From: Marsupella aquatica
Lineage: Eukaryota; Marchantiophyta
Reading direction: 5' to 3'
Length of the DNA stretch: 64,000 nt
Assembly: GCA_973895155.1 (NCBI GenBank)
Contig: OZ316895.1
Location: forward strand, 22,010,001 to 22,074,000
Position 1 is the first letter of the stretch. Each line of letters begins with the position of its first letter. A model generated the notes under the pieces. It saw only the letters and a list, made by a program, of their open reading frames with translations, did not search any database and was not told the DNA's origin. Shown piece by piece: positions 1-12,969 of this stretch. The position numbers were made by a program, and so were the translations under genes.

Positions 1-3000
1 GACTCAACGGTCAAAACTGAAGGATAAAACTGTAGAGCAACCCAAGGGGTGGGGCTGACTACAGTAGTTTGCGTAATTACATGAGAACTACTATAGTGAG
101 AACATTGTCATACACAGCTTCTTTCCCATTAGGGTAGGGGATGGAGGCTGCATGAAGTTGATGCTTACTACACATGCGGGCAGGCCAGCTGTCACTACAA
201 GTTCTTAATAGTTAACTTGACTGTTAGTTATGGGTTACAGACACAGTCCTTATGGACTTGGAAATCAGTGTTCCGTGACTTTCTGTTTTTAATAGACATC
301 CATAAGACATGGCCAAAAGGAAGCTTCACAGGCTGGGTAACGAATTAGAAAATTTCACCTGACTAAGAGAACTGTTCGAGTTAGATGTTAACACAAGAAC
401 CTGTTTACTGTATTGCTTGAGGGTTGAGATTCCCTAATGTCCAAAAGAAAATTCAGGTGTGAAGGTTGTCTAAGAGCATTCACAAAGGTTGCGCTATTAG
501 CAACCCAATAATGGGGTCAATGGTAACTAAGGCCACCGCTGTTGGGATTGTATGTGGCAGATGGCTACCTGATCCCCACCACTCTCCATGAGTGAAATGA
601 TGAGCTCCCTGTGAAGGACACATTGACAAGTGATTTTCATTTCTGCAGAGATTGGAAGGTTGGTGCCATACATGAACAGTTTGGCAAGACTGGGCAAAGG
701 TGGCTACTCCATGTACCAAAAGGTGGTCCTGGAGGCTGTGTGGGAACCTGGCCTAGGATCGAGAAAGGGCTTCAGCCTCACTCGCTAAACTTGCTCCTTG
801 CGGGCATTCCCAACAGAGGGTGGGGAATGGGGATGCTCTAATTAGGGCGTCTCAAAACTTCAAAGTTGCAGATGATGGCTTTTGGCCATAAACAATAGTT
901 TTTTCATATGGTTATCTAAAAGCTGTTTTTTGTTTGTTTTGCTAGCTTCTATTGACAGTGACCTTTGGTCATTGCATATGGCAAAAAGTATGCCATGACC
1001 AAAAGTGATGGATTAGAAATTTGATAGTCCTTAATATTTTCACTCCTTTTTGTTTTTTGCTCTCCCTAACCTTAACCACCGTAACTACTAAGTTAAGATC
1101 CATTAAATGTTGAGGTTTGAGACCCCTTGTTAAAATTCAGGACAAGTAAAGCAACCTCAGTACTACTGTACAGGCCTCCTTGTACAGTATTTGGGCATCT
1201 CAAAGCTTCAAAATTATGGACAATGACTTTTGGCAATAAAGGAATGGTCATAACTTCTTCTCAAGCTTATGTAACTTTATTTTATTTTAATTAGTCTGTT
1301 GTGACTAATGGCATGCAACCAATCTTTATGGCAAAATGTCAAGGAATATAAATTTTTGTATTCTTTGACTTTTTGTGTCCCGAACCCATAACTAGTGAGT
1401 TAATGTCCATCAAATTCTGAGCTTTGAAACACCCTAAGTTGTTGGAAAATGGAAAGTGAAGCTCACTTAGCTTGGGTTTGAAGAAAGCCAGTCATTGATC
1501 GGTCAACACACTGCATTGCATGATGGGCTACTCAAGTACTCATAATCCTGTAGGGTCTGGCTTGTGACTCCCAGTTTCTCCTGGATTTTACTTTTTTGTA
1601 TAAGTAAAGTGCTCCTTTCAATAAAAAATAGCACAATTGGCGTGCATATTTGTGTGGACTCAAAAAGGTACTAATAAGAAACATCTACAACTATAATAAG
1701 GGATCTCATTTTTTTTGTCCATAGTCCCAATGCAAAAAAGCTCCTAAGTAGGAAAGATCCTCAAACTGTTGGATTTGTTTGGCTGTTGTCCCTAACCATT
1801 GATGGAGGGAAAGGGCAACCCTGGCGCATATTGTGCCCCATAAATGCCCTGGCCCGACTAGCTATGGGCTGGCCTCCTTGCGCTAAGCACAGCCATAGGG
1901 CGCCCTCGTGTATTTATAAGTGAACATGTAAGAGAGGTCTCCTGATCAGCCATGGTGCAGGACACGTACTTGTGATTAATGGAGTCACATTAGACAATGT
2001 GGCCCAAGTCTAATGTACATATCCATTTCTTTGTTCTGCCACAAACATGGAGCCCGTTTCAATTGCAAGGCATTGGCCATTACACCATTAGGGTATCATG
2101 TAATGCTTCAGTGGACATTCATGCCCTATTTGATTCCATTGCTTCGTTCTGTCACAAGTCTGGGGGCTGTTTCAATCACCAGGCATTTTCAGTAACACCA
2201 TCAGGGCTGCTTTGTTCTGTGCATCCAAAATGGAATTTGTGGGCCGCCTTCACCAATTGTCACAGATATGTGTGTAGGTTGTTTACAGATTGACATGAAC
2301 GGCTTTGATAGAGTTAATGGACTTTGATAGACCCTCTCAATTGACACCGGTTCTCCCTTAGATCAAGTTAATGGATTTTGATACACTCTCTCAATCAATA
2401 CCGGTTATCCCTGTTTGTCGGAGAACAATCATGTCGTCAGACTGTTCACTAAGAGTGCTTCCCGATTATACTTGGGGAAGGCCTTCTTCGGTTCAGGACA
2501 ATGCATCATTGAAGGAGGATAATGATTTAACATTTTGTAGTTCAGACGTAGCAGCAGCTCAAGGACGAGGTTTGTGAGGAGGAAATTGAGGAGTCCATTA
2601 CTTCAAGGCATACAAAGTAAAGTGTGGTTGAGGCATTCAATGTTTGTGGTACTTTCCTATCCACATGCCCTATTGGAACAACATTCTTCATCAAAGTATA
2701 TGAAAAAGCAAATACATACCACGCTTGGCTTTGCATGATTCCATCTGCTGGGTATTCTCTCAATGAACTTAAGAGACGATTCCACTTGAAAAAGTCATGG
2801 GCGGTTACAAGATTTTACAGGGATAAATATAACTCATGACTGATTCTCTGATCAGAGTATCTGATTTGGAATGAGGGGAATGAATTAAGCATAAGAAAAG
2901 CAAGCAACCTGCATTTCGACGATAGAGGGTCTTGAAGACCTGGTTGATAGTGTTGGTAGGGTTTCAAGTGGACTCAGTCCATGCAAAATGCCATGTACAA

Positions 3001-3441
3001 ATTATCCGTGGATATGCGGGGTGGCACTTGCAAGCAATAGACCTGATTACATGTTCCTGATGTCCGTCTGAGATGTCGTTCGTAAGCATCCTAAGTAACT
3101 GATCTAGACAAACGGTAGTTACTGGTCTCGACAAACAGTCTAAATTCACGGACACTCTCATTGTTGTCTCCTCTCTGTCAGGATTGGGAGATTCTCTGTA
3201 TTGGAGATCGTTTTTGAGATATTATTATTAATCAACAAAGCAACAAATGCACCGTCTTTCCTGACAGAACCAGGCCATTGAAGTCTTGGACGCTTTCACG
3301 CTAGGCTATTCTTCAATAACACTGGGAGATTCTTTGTACTTGGGATGGGTGTACGAGATGCTTTTCATTAACAAAGCCCTGAACTAATCAATTCTCCTAT
3401 GACAAGAAAGGCTGCCTCTTGAAAGGCTGCCTCTTGAAACT
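1..3441. other. intergenic region with old duplications, no firm gene
   Basis: I find no protein-coding gene I can support here. An AG acceptor-like site near 647 opens a 45-codon stretch ending in TAA at about 822, which could be the last exon of a gene starting left of the window (see findings). Two diverged direct repeats cover about 844-1130 and 1195-1432. A second pair, opening with a gggagattct motif near 3187 and 3322, lies just before the bestrophin gene. A 15-bp unit, ggctgcctcttgaaa, is doubled at about 3411-3440. Confidence 0.5.
844..1432. repeat. diverged direct repeat, two copies of about 240-290 bp
   Basis: The stretch from about 844 (gcgtctcaaaacttcaaag) matches a second stretch from about 1195 (gcatctcaaagcttcaaaa). 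Both continue through matching blocks: a ttttggc-ataaa block, a tggcaaaa block, an actagtgagtta-like block, and an ending near tgaggtttgagacccc versus tgagctttgaaacacc. Many substitutions and indels separate them, so the duplication is old. No coding content is visible. Confidence 0.55.
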
Positions 3442-6349
3442 ATGGATGCTTTAATTCTAGGCTGTAGAGGTTGTCCCCACACACTATCCTCTTCAAACTC
3501 ACAGACATTGGGCAACCCACTGAGCCAAGTGCGGCAAAAGCATAATCGAATTCAAAATCTAAGAAGGTATCCTATAGCTTGGCCCCTTCTCAATATCTTG
3601 GGCAGAAAATCCAAACCAGCACAGACCTGCAGAAGAGATCAGCTGTGCATGTGCAAAGGGATGCTTGTCGCCGTTCCAAAATTGACATCGTCAGAACATC
3701 AAAGGGGGTTGATCTGGAGCGCATACGAGTTTGAGCCTGACGATTCGGAAGGGGCCAAGGACAATGTTGCACGGTACAATAGGACGGTGTATGATCAGGC
3801 GGCATGGGTCCATCACCGCAGTGCTTTGAGACACGGGAGAACAATTTTATCAATGATGGGTTCCAAAGTTGTTGCACCAGTGGTTCCTCCAGTCATGGGT
3901 CTGACTCTCAATGCTGTGGGCCTGGCCGTGTACAACCAGCTGATAGAGTCACATTGGCTACCTTCCTGGTTTCCTCTCCTTCATGTGCCTTCTCTCCCTT
4001 TCCAGCTACTGGCTCCAGCCTTGGCTCTTCTCCTTGTATTTCGGACCAATGCTTCGTACTCTAGATTTGACGAGGCAAGGAGGGCGTGGGGCTCAACTGT
4101 GACAAAGACCAGAGATATAGCCCGGAAAGCTTTGACTTGCATAGTGGACCCTTGTGATGCAGAGAGGGTGAACAAAATGCTGCGTCACTGTGTAAGTCGG
4201 GCTCCATCCTTTAAGCCTCTTGTATGAACGTGTTTTCCACCGATGGTTGCCCCAGAGTGCCCACTTAATTTATCTATCTTGCTGTTATCCTTTGAAGATT
4301 GTGTCGGGTAGCGACTTCCACATTTCACACTATGGCACATCACATTTTGCTTCTAAAACCAGGACGCATTGGTGAGAGAGGACATGGTTGCTGGTTCCTT
4401 TGGAGCCGTATTGTTGAGAGTAAGCGTGCAAGTGCCATTGCCCTTGTCGTCCCTCTCAGCATCACAAATGCCCAGAAAAAATATTTCTTCAGACAAGGGA
4501 GCCTGAAATTTAAATTCAATCCAAATCAAACACAAGAAGAAGAAGAAGCAAAGCACACACCATATAATAAACGCAAGGTGGAAAAATTGAAACAAAAGAC
4601 AAAAATGTTGCAAAGCATTTAACAATATTTTGGGCCTCTTGATTTTATTTTAGAAAGTACTAAAATGATATTTCAAAAGGAAAAGTTGCTCTAGATAAGT
4701 GATGTGTTGAAAAGAAGATATCAGACAGCTTTGAATTGAGGATTTGAAATGTGTCTTGGAGCGAGTTATTACATTTAGGGTTAGAGTAGAAGGCATTAGA
4801 CAGAGCCTCGAGTGAAATGTTACAAGAAAGAGTAATTTAAGGTCTCTTTGCCTCTGCAGGCAAAATTGTTTATAAACAGATTTAGCCTAAACAGCCTTGC
4901 ATTGAGGATTTGAAAGAAATCTTTGAGAGATTTATTGCATTTTGGTTTTAAGTAGAAGGCATTAAACAGTGTCTCAGTGTGAAAAGTTTGGATAAAGAGT
5001 CAAATGTCTCTTGCCTCTGCAGACAAAATTGCTTATAAACAGATTTAGTCTAAAGAAGCTCGTAGGTCTTTCCCCATTTGGGAATGGGCTGGGAGTTCAT
5101 TTAGGGGACATCACAAAAGAGACCTAAAGAGCCAGAAATCATCTGCATATGTCTAGATTGTAGACGGGTGTGACGAGAAAAAATCTGCAGGGGACTCTTC
5201 TTGTTCTTCATCTTTGGCCATTCTTGGACTGGGTCCCTTGACGTTAATCATGAACATTATGGGTTTTCCTGAATTTCTTCCAGTCAATGTGTACTTGTGA
5301 GTTCACGACCTTCTCAGTACCTCACAAAGAATAATCTCCGAGACTTTAAACCACCGTGTATTTTGTTCAGGTAGCATTTAGCTTCTGTATGAAAGAATAC
5401 CTCCTACAGGAAGGAAAACTCAAAGAGGACTTGACATTTTTACTTGAGGAGGAAGAGTTGGCTGCCCTTTCAAAAGTGCCTGATCAACCGACCTTTTGCT
5501 TGATGACTATGTCAGAAATTATACACGACTGCAATATTTCTGATACAGAACGGGCTCTTATGGTAAGTTCTAAGGCAACATTGAATCCGAAGTTCCTTGA
5601 ATTTCCTGACTGGACGCAAATAGACATGTGTGCACTTGAAGATAAATTTGAATGTGCAAGAGGATTTGAATGTGAAATTCAGTCAGACCTTTACTCGTTA
5701 CAGTTCATTGCTTGTCAAAAATTTGCGTTCTGTATTTATCCTGACAGAACCAGTTATTGCATTCATGGGATTTTTCAGAGTGAAACTGTCACCCACTTTT
5801 TTGACAACCTTGGAGCCTGTGAACGCATCTTTAAAACCCCAATCCCATTGTCATACACGCGATTGACATCTCGATTGCTTGTCATCTGGCATATTGCCCT
5901 GCCATTAGCTCTCTGGGATCAATGCCGTTGGGCCATAGTTCCTACTACTACCCTTAGTGCTGCTGTCCTGTTTTGCATTGAGGAGGTAAGTCCCTCCTTT
6001 TGCCTAGTATCCAGTCACACATTAATCAATCATTTCTACCAGCTTTGAGGTAAGATTGTATATTGCATATTCTCTTAAAATACCATAGAAATAGAACAGT
6101 ATGTTTCTGGTCAGAAAGTTCATTGCTCTACAAATGAAAGGGGCATAACTCTGAAAATCACTATTATTCTGCATCCAGGTTGGGGTTCTGATCGAAGAAC
6201 CTTTTGAGATTTTTCCCCTAGAGAGCCTATGCAATTTCTCTAGCAAGAACGTGGAGAATCTTGTAAAAACTCATGGAGACTATCATAAGTACATCAAAGT
6301 CAAAGGCGACCATGAAAAGATGAAAAATAATCAATCCCCTGTAGTGTGA
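3442..6349 (+). CDS. bestrophin-like thylakoid anion channel (VCCN1 family), four exons
   Basis: Exons are 3442-4191, 5371-5562, 5779-5985 and 6179-6349, all joined in phase 0. They give 439 residues, the usual length for plant bestrophins. The ATG is the first in frame after a stop at 3400-3402. The basic, serine-rich first 90 or so residues, with no family similarity, look like a chloroplast transit peptide. Family signatures are RTNASYSRFDEARRAWG at 201-217, where the pore-lining helix ends, and GACERIF followed by IPLSYTRLTSR at about 326-346. The final exon begins VGVLIEEPFEIFPLESLCNF, the conserved cytosolic end. Arabidopsis VCCN1 conducts chloride across the thylakoid membrane and tunes proton motive force; algal relatives pass bicarbonate. 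The selectivity here cannot be read from sequence. The C-terminal tail after residue 400 is lysine-rich and divergent. Intron 1 (1,179 bp) holds an unrelated open frame. Confidence 0.92.
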
Positions 6350-9300
6350 GCCAGGAAGACGACCTCAAGTGTGTTGCTCGGGTAGGCACAAGATTTGTGT
6401 TGTTTAGACGTTCATGTGTTACAAAATTCAGTATTACAATGCTTTCCATATTAAGCAAGAAAAACTACTTCAGTATTTCAGTACACATTCAATGAATCTA
6501 AGGCAAGTATGAGTCTGATCGTACCCAAACAGAACTAGTGTCTCCAACAACTCTTGATCAAAATCACAGCTCTGTTTGTTAGGAAGTTGTAGATTGGGTC
6601 TGTATAAATTATAGCATCATACTGCAGTGTATGGGCTGCTATTGCCAGCTCCATCGCCAAGAATAGTTGGACTTTTGTACACTCGATCCATCACAAAAAG
6701 GTTGATCAAGTTCCAGACGTCGAAACAAGTTTTCAAGCTTTAGATGCAAATGGAAAGGAAAGGCATCGGCCTTTTCAAAAAAAATATGAGAATATTCTGA
6801 CCTTCTCTTGATCTGTTTAAGTAGCAGCTCAACTTGAATTCTTCCCCTGAGACGTGAAGAAATTTTTTAACTCAAATATGCATGCATTGAGCTCGAAGCT
6901 CGCTTTCTTTTAATCTGGGACAACATGGTTGACAGGAGAGTTGGGACTTATGCCTAAGGTGATTCTCAAACTCAGAGCTCCAACTTGAAACCCCCTTGAA
7001 ACAGACCATGGACTGTAACACTAGTCTTTCAAGATCACTATGGCCTATCAGGTGTCACAATCGCTGAATTCCAAGTCTACTAAAACGTGTTGTTGATAGT
7101 GTGAACCCTGGGGCTTGAGAATTTCAAATCTAAATGAAGATTAGGTTTCAATGTGTTTGCCATGGCAACTTATTGTAGAGGATTGTGGGCACCTGACTAA
7201 CAAAATTTAACAGTACAAATTCTTGTGCTCAATGTTAATTGCAGCTGGAAAATCACTCGCCATGGTAAATGGCGCTCTGTCCACCCTTTGATTAGATTAA
7301 TATGATGGCATGACATAAATAGACAAGCACAGATGCAAGACAATGTCATGACACATGAGATAGGCAGATGATTATAGCAAGGCATGACTAGCGCTAAGGG
7401 AGAACTGCAAATAGATTGCAAAGAGCATAAACAACAGAAACACTCAGCAAGATGAGTAAGCTTGTCCCTTACTGGACAAAAACATCTATTCTGAGAGAAA
7501 GCAAGTAGAAAGAAGAATGAGAGGCTAAGCCAACTCTTATCCAACTATACCCTAAATGCTCCCAACCACACAGTGGGATAAAACAGAGAACGACTCAGAC
7601 TTCTGTAAGTTTAGAACATGCATTCTGTCTTTTGCTTTGGCTAATGGTGGAGTATATTAGGAAGGTATAAGGAACAATGGAGTTGTTTGCTCAGTTGACA
7701 TGTACCAAAGACCCTAGTTGACAATAGGTTTTTTATGAAGGGCTATGAACCAATTTTTTAGCACCTTCAGATGCACCCATACATCTCAATTGTCTGCCCA
7801 AGCTGCCCTGAGCATTTTATCTCAGCTGTCTGCCCTCAACCCCTGCATCCCCAAGATGAAAAAATCCATCCCAAAATTAGTTATAAAAATTGAAAATAAT
7901 TTTAAAGAAAATTCTGAAAACTTGAAAACACTCTGGTCTTCGTGCCCTTGGGCCAGCGGAAGCCCGGATAGACCCAACGCTTTGTTAAAAAAAAACCAGA
8001 TGGACTTTGGCAACCCCTATGGACCGAGCCAGATCATCATTTTTCACTAACACCTGTTATACTTATGTCCAAACTGTGTCCTGTAAAGAGTGTCCAGACC
8101 GGTTGCAATAAGTAGTCTATCCAAAAGTAGTCTATCCATTGTAGCCAGTATTCATTTATGGGTCGCATTTAAAGTACATTCATACAATTCAAACCCAATG
8201 GGGCCACAAAATGCACTAATACTAGCGTTCGGTGCTACAGTCAAAATACATCCAATATTGAGTGTCCAATTCTTTATGAGCATAATGAGGAGGCCTATGC
8301 GTTTCCTTATGTGAAGGACTTGTCGCTACAATAGTACTCAACGCTAATAAAAAAGGACAAATAGTCCTGGAAATACCTCTCATATACACTAAAAGGGATG
8401 ATGCCACCAAAAATTAGACCGCACCGACCCGATGCAATCCATACCTTCAACAAACTCCAGATCCAACGCAATATATGTTTTTGGTAGAATCTAATGATTA
8501 GAAGACAAAGCAGAATCATTATCCAAGCCAGCGGCAGTCTGCTTTCCATCAGGCCTAGATCAGTGGCCTCTACTATTAATGTAGGCCACGAAAGGTCCCC
8601 GCTCCAAAACCCTTGTGGCCCCAGGAAAAGTTGTGCTTTGAAAATCCGCACGACCCAGGAGCTAGCTTTTGAATTGTGCTCGCATCTCTGTCAGTCGAGT
8701 TGGACTTAATGGAGGAGGAGGCATGCGGAGCAAAAACCTTTTGCTGATCCCTCTTGGTGGGGATTCTCAATCTCAAAGGACATTTTGCTCCCCTTGGCTA
8801 ATTGCCTCATCCAAAGGAAGATGATCTTGGTTCCAAAACTCCAATGTTTCAATCACCTTTATGGACCCACTAACATTGAGTGAACCAATCCTGTTCTTGA
8901 TTGAGGAGACGCCAACCGTCACTCTCCCCTTCCCTGTATATCAATTTGATCCAAGTTGTGGAGAACGCATGGACCTGTCTCACTCAGTACCTCCTCTACG
9001 TCTACGGCACAAATTGGGACCAAAACGCAAGAGAACAAGCAAGGGAGTATAACGGAGAATGGTCACAACTATTGCAAGAAATACAAATGCAACTCCGAAT
9101 ATGTATCCAATGAACACTTCACCATTGCAAGGAATGACGCATGAACATTGGTTATCCATTGAAATTCAACTTTTTTTAATACATCACACTCGGGGGATTG
9201 ACTATCAAAAATCTCTGGAATCACGTGCAATCCAAAATAAGTATTTGTGATAGAAATTAACTAAATTTTTAAAAAGCGTAGGAGGCAAAAGAAGGTATTA

Positions 9301-10290
9301 TAAACTCATGTTTATAGAATATTCTCTAATATATACCTTTTATAAAATAAAATAATTTATTAATATTGAAAATGGAGAATTTTCTTGGAATAATTTTTTT
9401 ATAAAATAGGTCTATTTATATTAGGCTAAAATTGCACGTGGTACCCCAAAATATACACTTAGTTAACCCCCGAGATATCACATGAAACAACAAGAGCCAA
9501 TGGGAAGAAAAGAGAGATACAACGACAACAAACGGCAAACAGCCAACTGTATCAATTGATATTAGAAAACATAGTGACAGGCCTATTAAAATGGCCTGCA
9601 CAATATAGACGAGAACCCTATTAGGTAAAAAGCTAAACCTCCCATTTGGAATCACTAGTCACCAACTCGGTTCAAGAATCATAGCTTTTTGATCTATATG
9701 TGGACTCCGCTTTGTCGTCTACATACTTGCTTTGCCCAATGTCTTAACTGAAAAAATGGTCATGCTAAACTTTTTATCCTTGCCTGTCCTCAGTCTAAGA
9801 CCTTTAGTCTCCCATATAGCATCCTCACAAAATCTGCCCTTTGCACCATTGTTTTAGCATACAAAGGATCGAAGGACAAATGGGTTCTTCAGGGTGTCTA
9901 CTACATTCCTAGCAACTTTCCTTTCAAGTCAAAAGTGCTTTTGAATATTCCACTATGACTAGACAATTGAATCCAATTTCTTTAGTCAAAGTCAAAGAAT
10001 TGGTGGAATGCTCGAGAGACTAGGATAACACTTAAAGGAAAAGTAAATAGCAATGAAAACAAAGTTGACGATCATTACTCAGAAGACTCGTCACTCTCAT
10101 CATTTTCAGAACTTGATGTCCACCACATTCTTCTAGGCTTCATCATCTTTGGTTAGATAAAACACCATTGCCAGCCTCATTCTTGTCATCAAAATCAAAA
10201 TTAAGAATAGCATGGACTGAGTCTGTCATGCTTCTTACTCTTCCCCTACTTATGGGGAGGAGTTGATGTGGAAGTTTCCTTGTTCTCTGT
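6350..10290. other. intergenic region, no firm gene
   Basis: About 3.9 kb with no open frame that I recognise. Short frames occur at 7197-7544 (-), 8307-8651 (-) and 8901-9113 (+). Only the last has a composition that looks protein-like, and it may be transposon debris (see findings). 9240-9420 is strongly AT-rich. Confidence 0.5.
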
Positions 10291-10306
10291 AAGATCAAAG
10301 AAGACT
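10291..10306. repeat. candidate target-site duplication of the LINE, left copy
   Basis: aagatcaaagaagact here matches aagaccaaagaagact at 19566-19581 in 15 of 16 bases. It sits immediately before the first recognisable LINE codons (LGPDG) and its partner lies just after a T-rich stretch that follows the LINE 3' part. That is where a LINE target-site duplication would be. A chance match is possible because the repeat is purine-rich. Confidence 0.5.
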
Positions 10307-12969
10307 CTAGGACCAGACGGACTAACGGCAGAGGTCTTTAGGGCAGGCTGGGATTATATTCACATGGAGTTGCTGGAGATGATACAAGACTTCTGGTTAA
10401 CAGGCAAGCCAGCGGCAAGCATCAAGCTGGGCATTATCAAGCTGATACCCAAGAAAGAGGACAAAAGATTCTTGAAAGACTGGAGACCACTGACCATGCT
10501 AAATGCGATTTATAAATTGATTGCTAAGCTTTTGGCTGCCCGAATGCAACTGGTCATTCCTAAGTTGATTAACAAGCAGCAAACTGGGTTCATCCCTGGC
10601 CGTCACATCTTAGAGAATATATCGGTAGCATGGCTCACTGGCGAATGGGCTCGGAAGACCAGACGTCCGACACTCTTTTTGAAGCTAGACTTCGAAAAAG
10701 CTTTTGACAGGGTAAATCACGAATACTTGTGGGAAACAATGCTTCTCCTGGGGTTCAGTAGTTGGACCATTCAGCTAGTTCAAGCTCTGCTCTGGGCGGC
10801 TTCTTCACGGGTGGCTGTGAATGGGCTTATCTCAAAGGCAATTGTGTTGCGTCGGGGGGGGGGGGGGGTGAGGCAGGGCTGCCCCCTCTCTCCCTTACTC
10901 TTTGTGCTGTCCACCCAACCGCTGATTACGTTCCTAGATTCAGAGATCAAATTAAGAAGGAAGAATGCAGGGAATCAAGATTAGCGAACAATGTACTATC
11001 TGCTTCAGACTCTTTGCAGACGATGTTGGAATGTTTATCCCTGCATGTGAGACTGCATTCTCTGAGGCTAGAGCAGCGTTGGCCTGCTATGAGTGCGCGT
11101 CTGGTGCTAGACTGAATCTCCAAAAATTGATTATCATACCATTCGCGCTTGAGTGCATTCCAAAATGGCTAAGTAAAACTGAATGCAGGATCAGCAAAGC
11201 AGGAGAGCTGCAGATCTATCTTGGGGTGCCATTCGGACTAGAGCTTGGGGCGGATCAAATTCAGAAATTCTGTTTAGACAAGATTGCTAAGAGATTACCA
11301 TCCTGGGCTAACAAACTGATCTCATTCATAGGAAGGACTAAGCTGATTAAACAGGTTTTGTTGGCGATCCCTATCTACCATGTGATGCACTTGAGATCAT
11401 TTGCTGGGCTGGCAAAGAAATTGGTGGTGCTTTGCAGAGACTTTCTGTGGGGTTATAATCAAGAGGGGAACAAGAAGATTCCTCTGGTGGCCTGGACAAA
11501 GATGGCACGGCCTAAAACAGATGGCGGACTTGGTTTCAAAGACTTCTGCACTCACTCTGAGGCTCTACTTACCCAATGGTTCATGAAGGCTCTGGATTGC
11601 CCCACTGCTGAATGGTTGCTATTGCTGCAGGCTAACCTTGATCTCATGGGCTGGAGGCATTACAAGGTGATACGTCGGAACATTTACACTTTCCAGGATA
11701 AGCTACTGATGTGCTCGCCACGGGCCAGCGGAGGAATGCCTTACACATGGGGCCTGTGGAAGGCCTGGGAGGCCTTAAGGCGTGGCCTCTCTTTTATGCC
11801 CGGTGTGGACGGTATACTTGGCAGATGGAGCATTCAAGACTCTATTCGTTGTCTCGCCGGGCCTCACTCCTGGCCGGTCACGGTTTTGGAGGAGGCTAGG
11901 TCACAGAGACCTTAGGGAGACTAGGAATCAGGAAAATAGCTGACTGCTGGTCTGGGGGCTCAGGGGTATGGATCGACCTTTCCCATCGCTGGCATTATCT
12001 TAGAGGTGTCTCTGATGAATGTAAGTCATAGTGTGCACTCCTGCTGGATGCCATCCATTGTGGTCACTCCTGCTGGCTGGACCTGGAACCGGGTGCTAGG
12101 CAGTGGCGCTGGGCTGACACTTGGGCTTTCTCAAAGTCCTTTCGAATTAACAACCAGCGAGCTTACAAACTCTTAAGGACCAAAAGCACTGACTTTGAGA
12201 GATGGAATCAAATTTGGGGATGCAGGCGATCGGAAACAAAATGGAATTCTGTCTGGACTCGAATTTGGAGCTCTGATTTGACTTCCAGGGCAAAAACATT
12301 CATTTGGCGCTTGATAGTTGGCGGTCTCTTCACGGGATCTTGGGCTGCTAAGATTGGTGCAGGCTCAGGTATATGTCATGTTTGCCCTGGGAGAACTGAA
12401 AGCATCCCCCATCTTTTCTTTGGCTGTGCTCACGCCATGCTCTATTGGGGAATCGGAGAGTCCAGCTCCTTGAGACAACTGTTTGGCAGGGGTTGAGGTA
12501 GCCTGGAACTCCTTGTTGCTGCTGATTCCAGAACACACACTCAATCTGCTTGCCTTTTCCTGCATTATCAAATGCTGTGGGCTCTATGGATGGGACGAAA
12601 TGAGCAGATTTTGGAGAAAAAGTTGATCCAAGTCTTTGATTTTGGGCTGGTCCTCTTGGAAACCAAGACTCACCTACGGGCTGCAGGCTGGGGCCTCCCC
12701 ATTGGTGGGCGGCACATCAGACTGGCTAAGGCTAGGGATCTCATAGCTTTAGAACGACGACACTGGTTTGCTAGGAGTACTGGCAGAGTCACCTCAGTGG
12801 CTGCGTTGCTGGTCTAGGAGTGATAGTTATTGGAAGAGGTTGAATGGGTAATCTCGCTTTATCGGCTCTAGGGCTCTAAAAGCTGACATGATGTATGGGT
12901 CACTCACGTTATGGGCCACTAGGTTTAGTCCCCACTTTTTCATTGTGATTCTGGCCTTTGCCTTTGCCT
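10307..12969 (+). mobile_element. 5'-truncated LINE, reverse transcriptase to zf-RVT, degraded
   Basis: Reading begins inside the reverse transcriptase at GPDGLTAEVF. It continues through WRPLTMLNAIYKLIAK, TGFIPGRHI, LKLDFEKAFDRVNHEYLW, RQGCPLSPLLF and the catalytic FADD box near 11015, followed by ARLNLQKL and RLPSWANKLISFIGR. Endonuclease and ORF1 are absent, so the copy is 5' truncated. At least one frame break lies between about 10948 and 10984 (net +1), a stop occurs at 11913-11915, and further breaks precede the zinc-binding zf-RVT segment (12278-12496: FIWRLIVGGLF, then CHVCPGR and HLFFGC). A last open segment starts LWALWMGRNEQ and ends at about 12817. A run of 15 G at 10854-10868 inserts extra glycines in the RQGCPLSP region. 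The copy is non-autonomous and inactive. A copia element interrupts its 3' end. Confidence 0.9.
12965..12969. repeat. 5-bp target-site duplication of the copia element, left
   Basis: TGCCT directly precedes the left LTR and is repeated exactly at 19451-19455 after the right LTR. Five base pairs is the normal length for Ty1/copia integration. Rejoining the flanks at this site restores continuous LINE 3' sequence. Confidence 0.95.

Noticed and set aside
4299-4622. Open frame between bestrophin exons 1 and 2 as an extra exon or separate gene
   Set aside because: Exon 1 (…MLRHC) joins directly in phase to VAFSFCMKEYLL at 5371, matching the family without a gap. The frame is intronic and has no domain.
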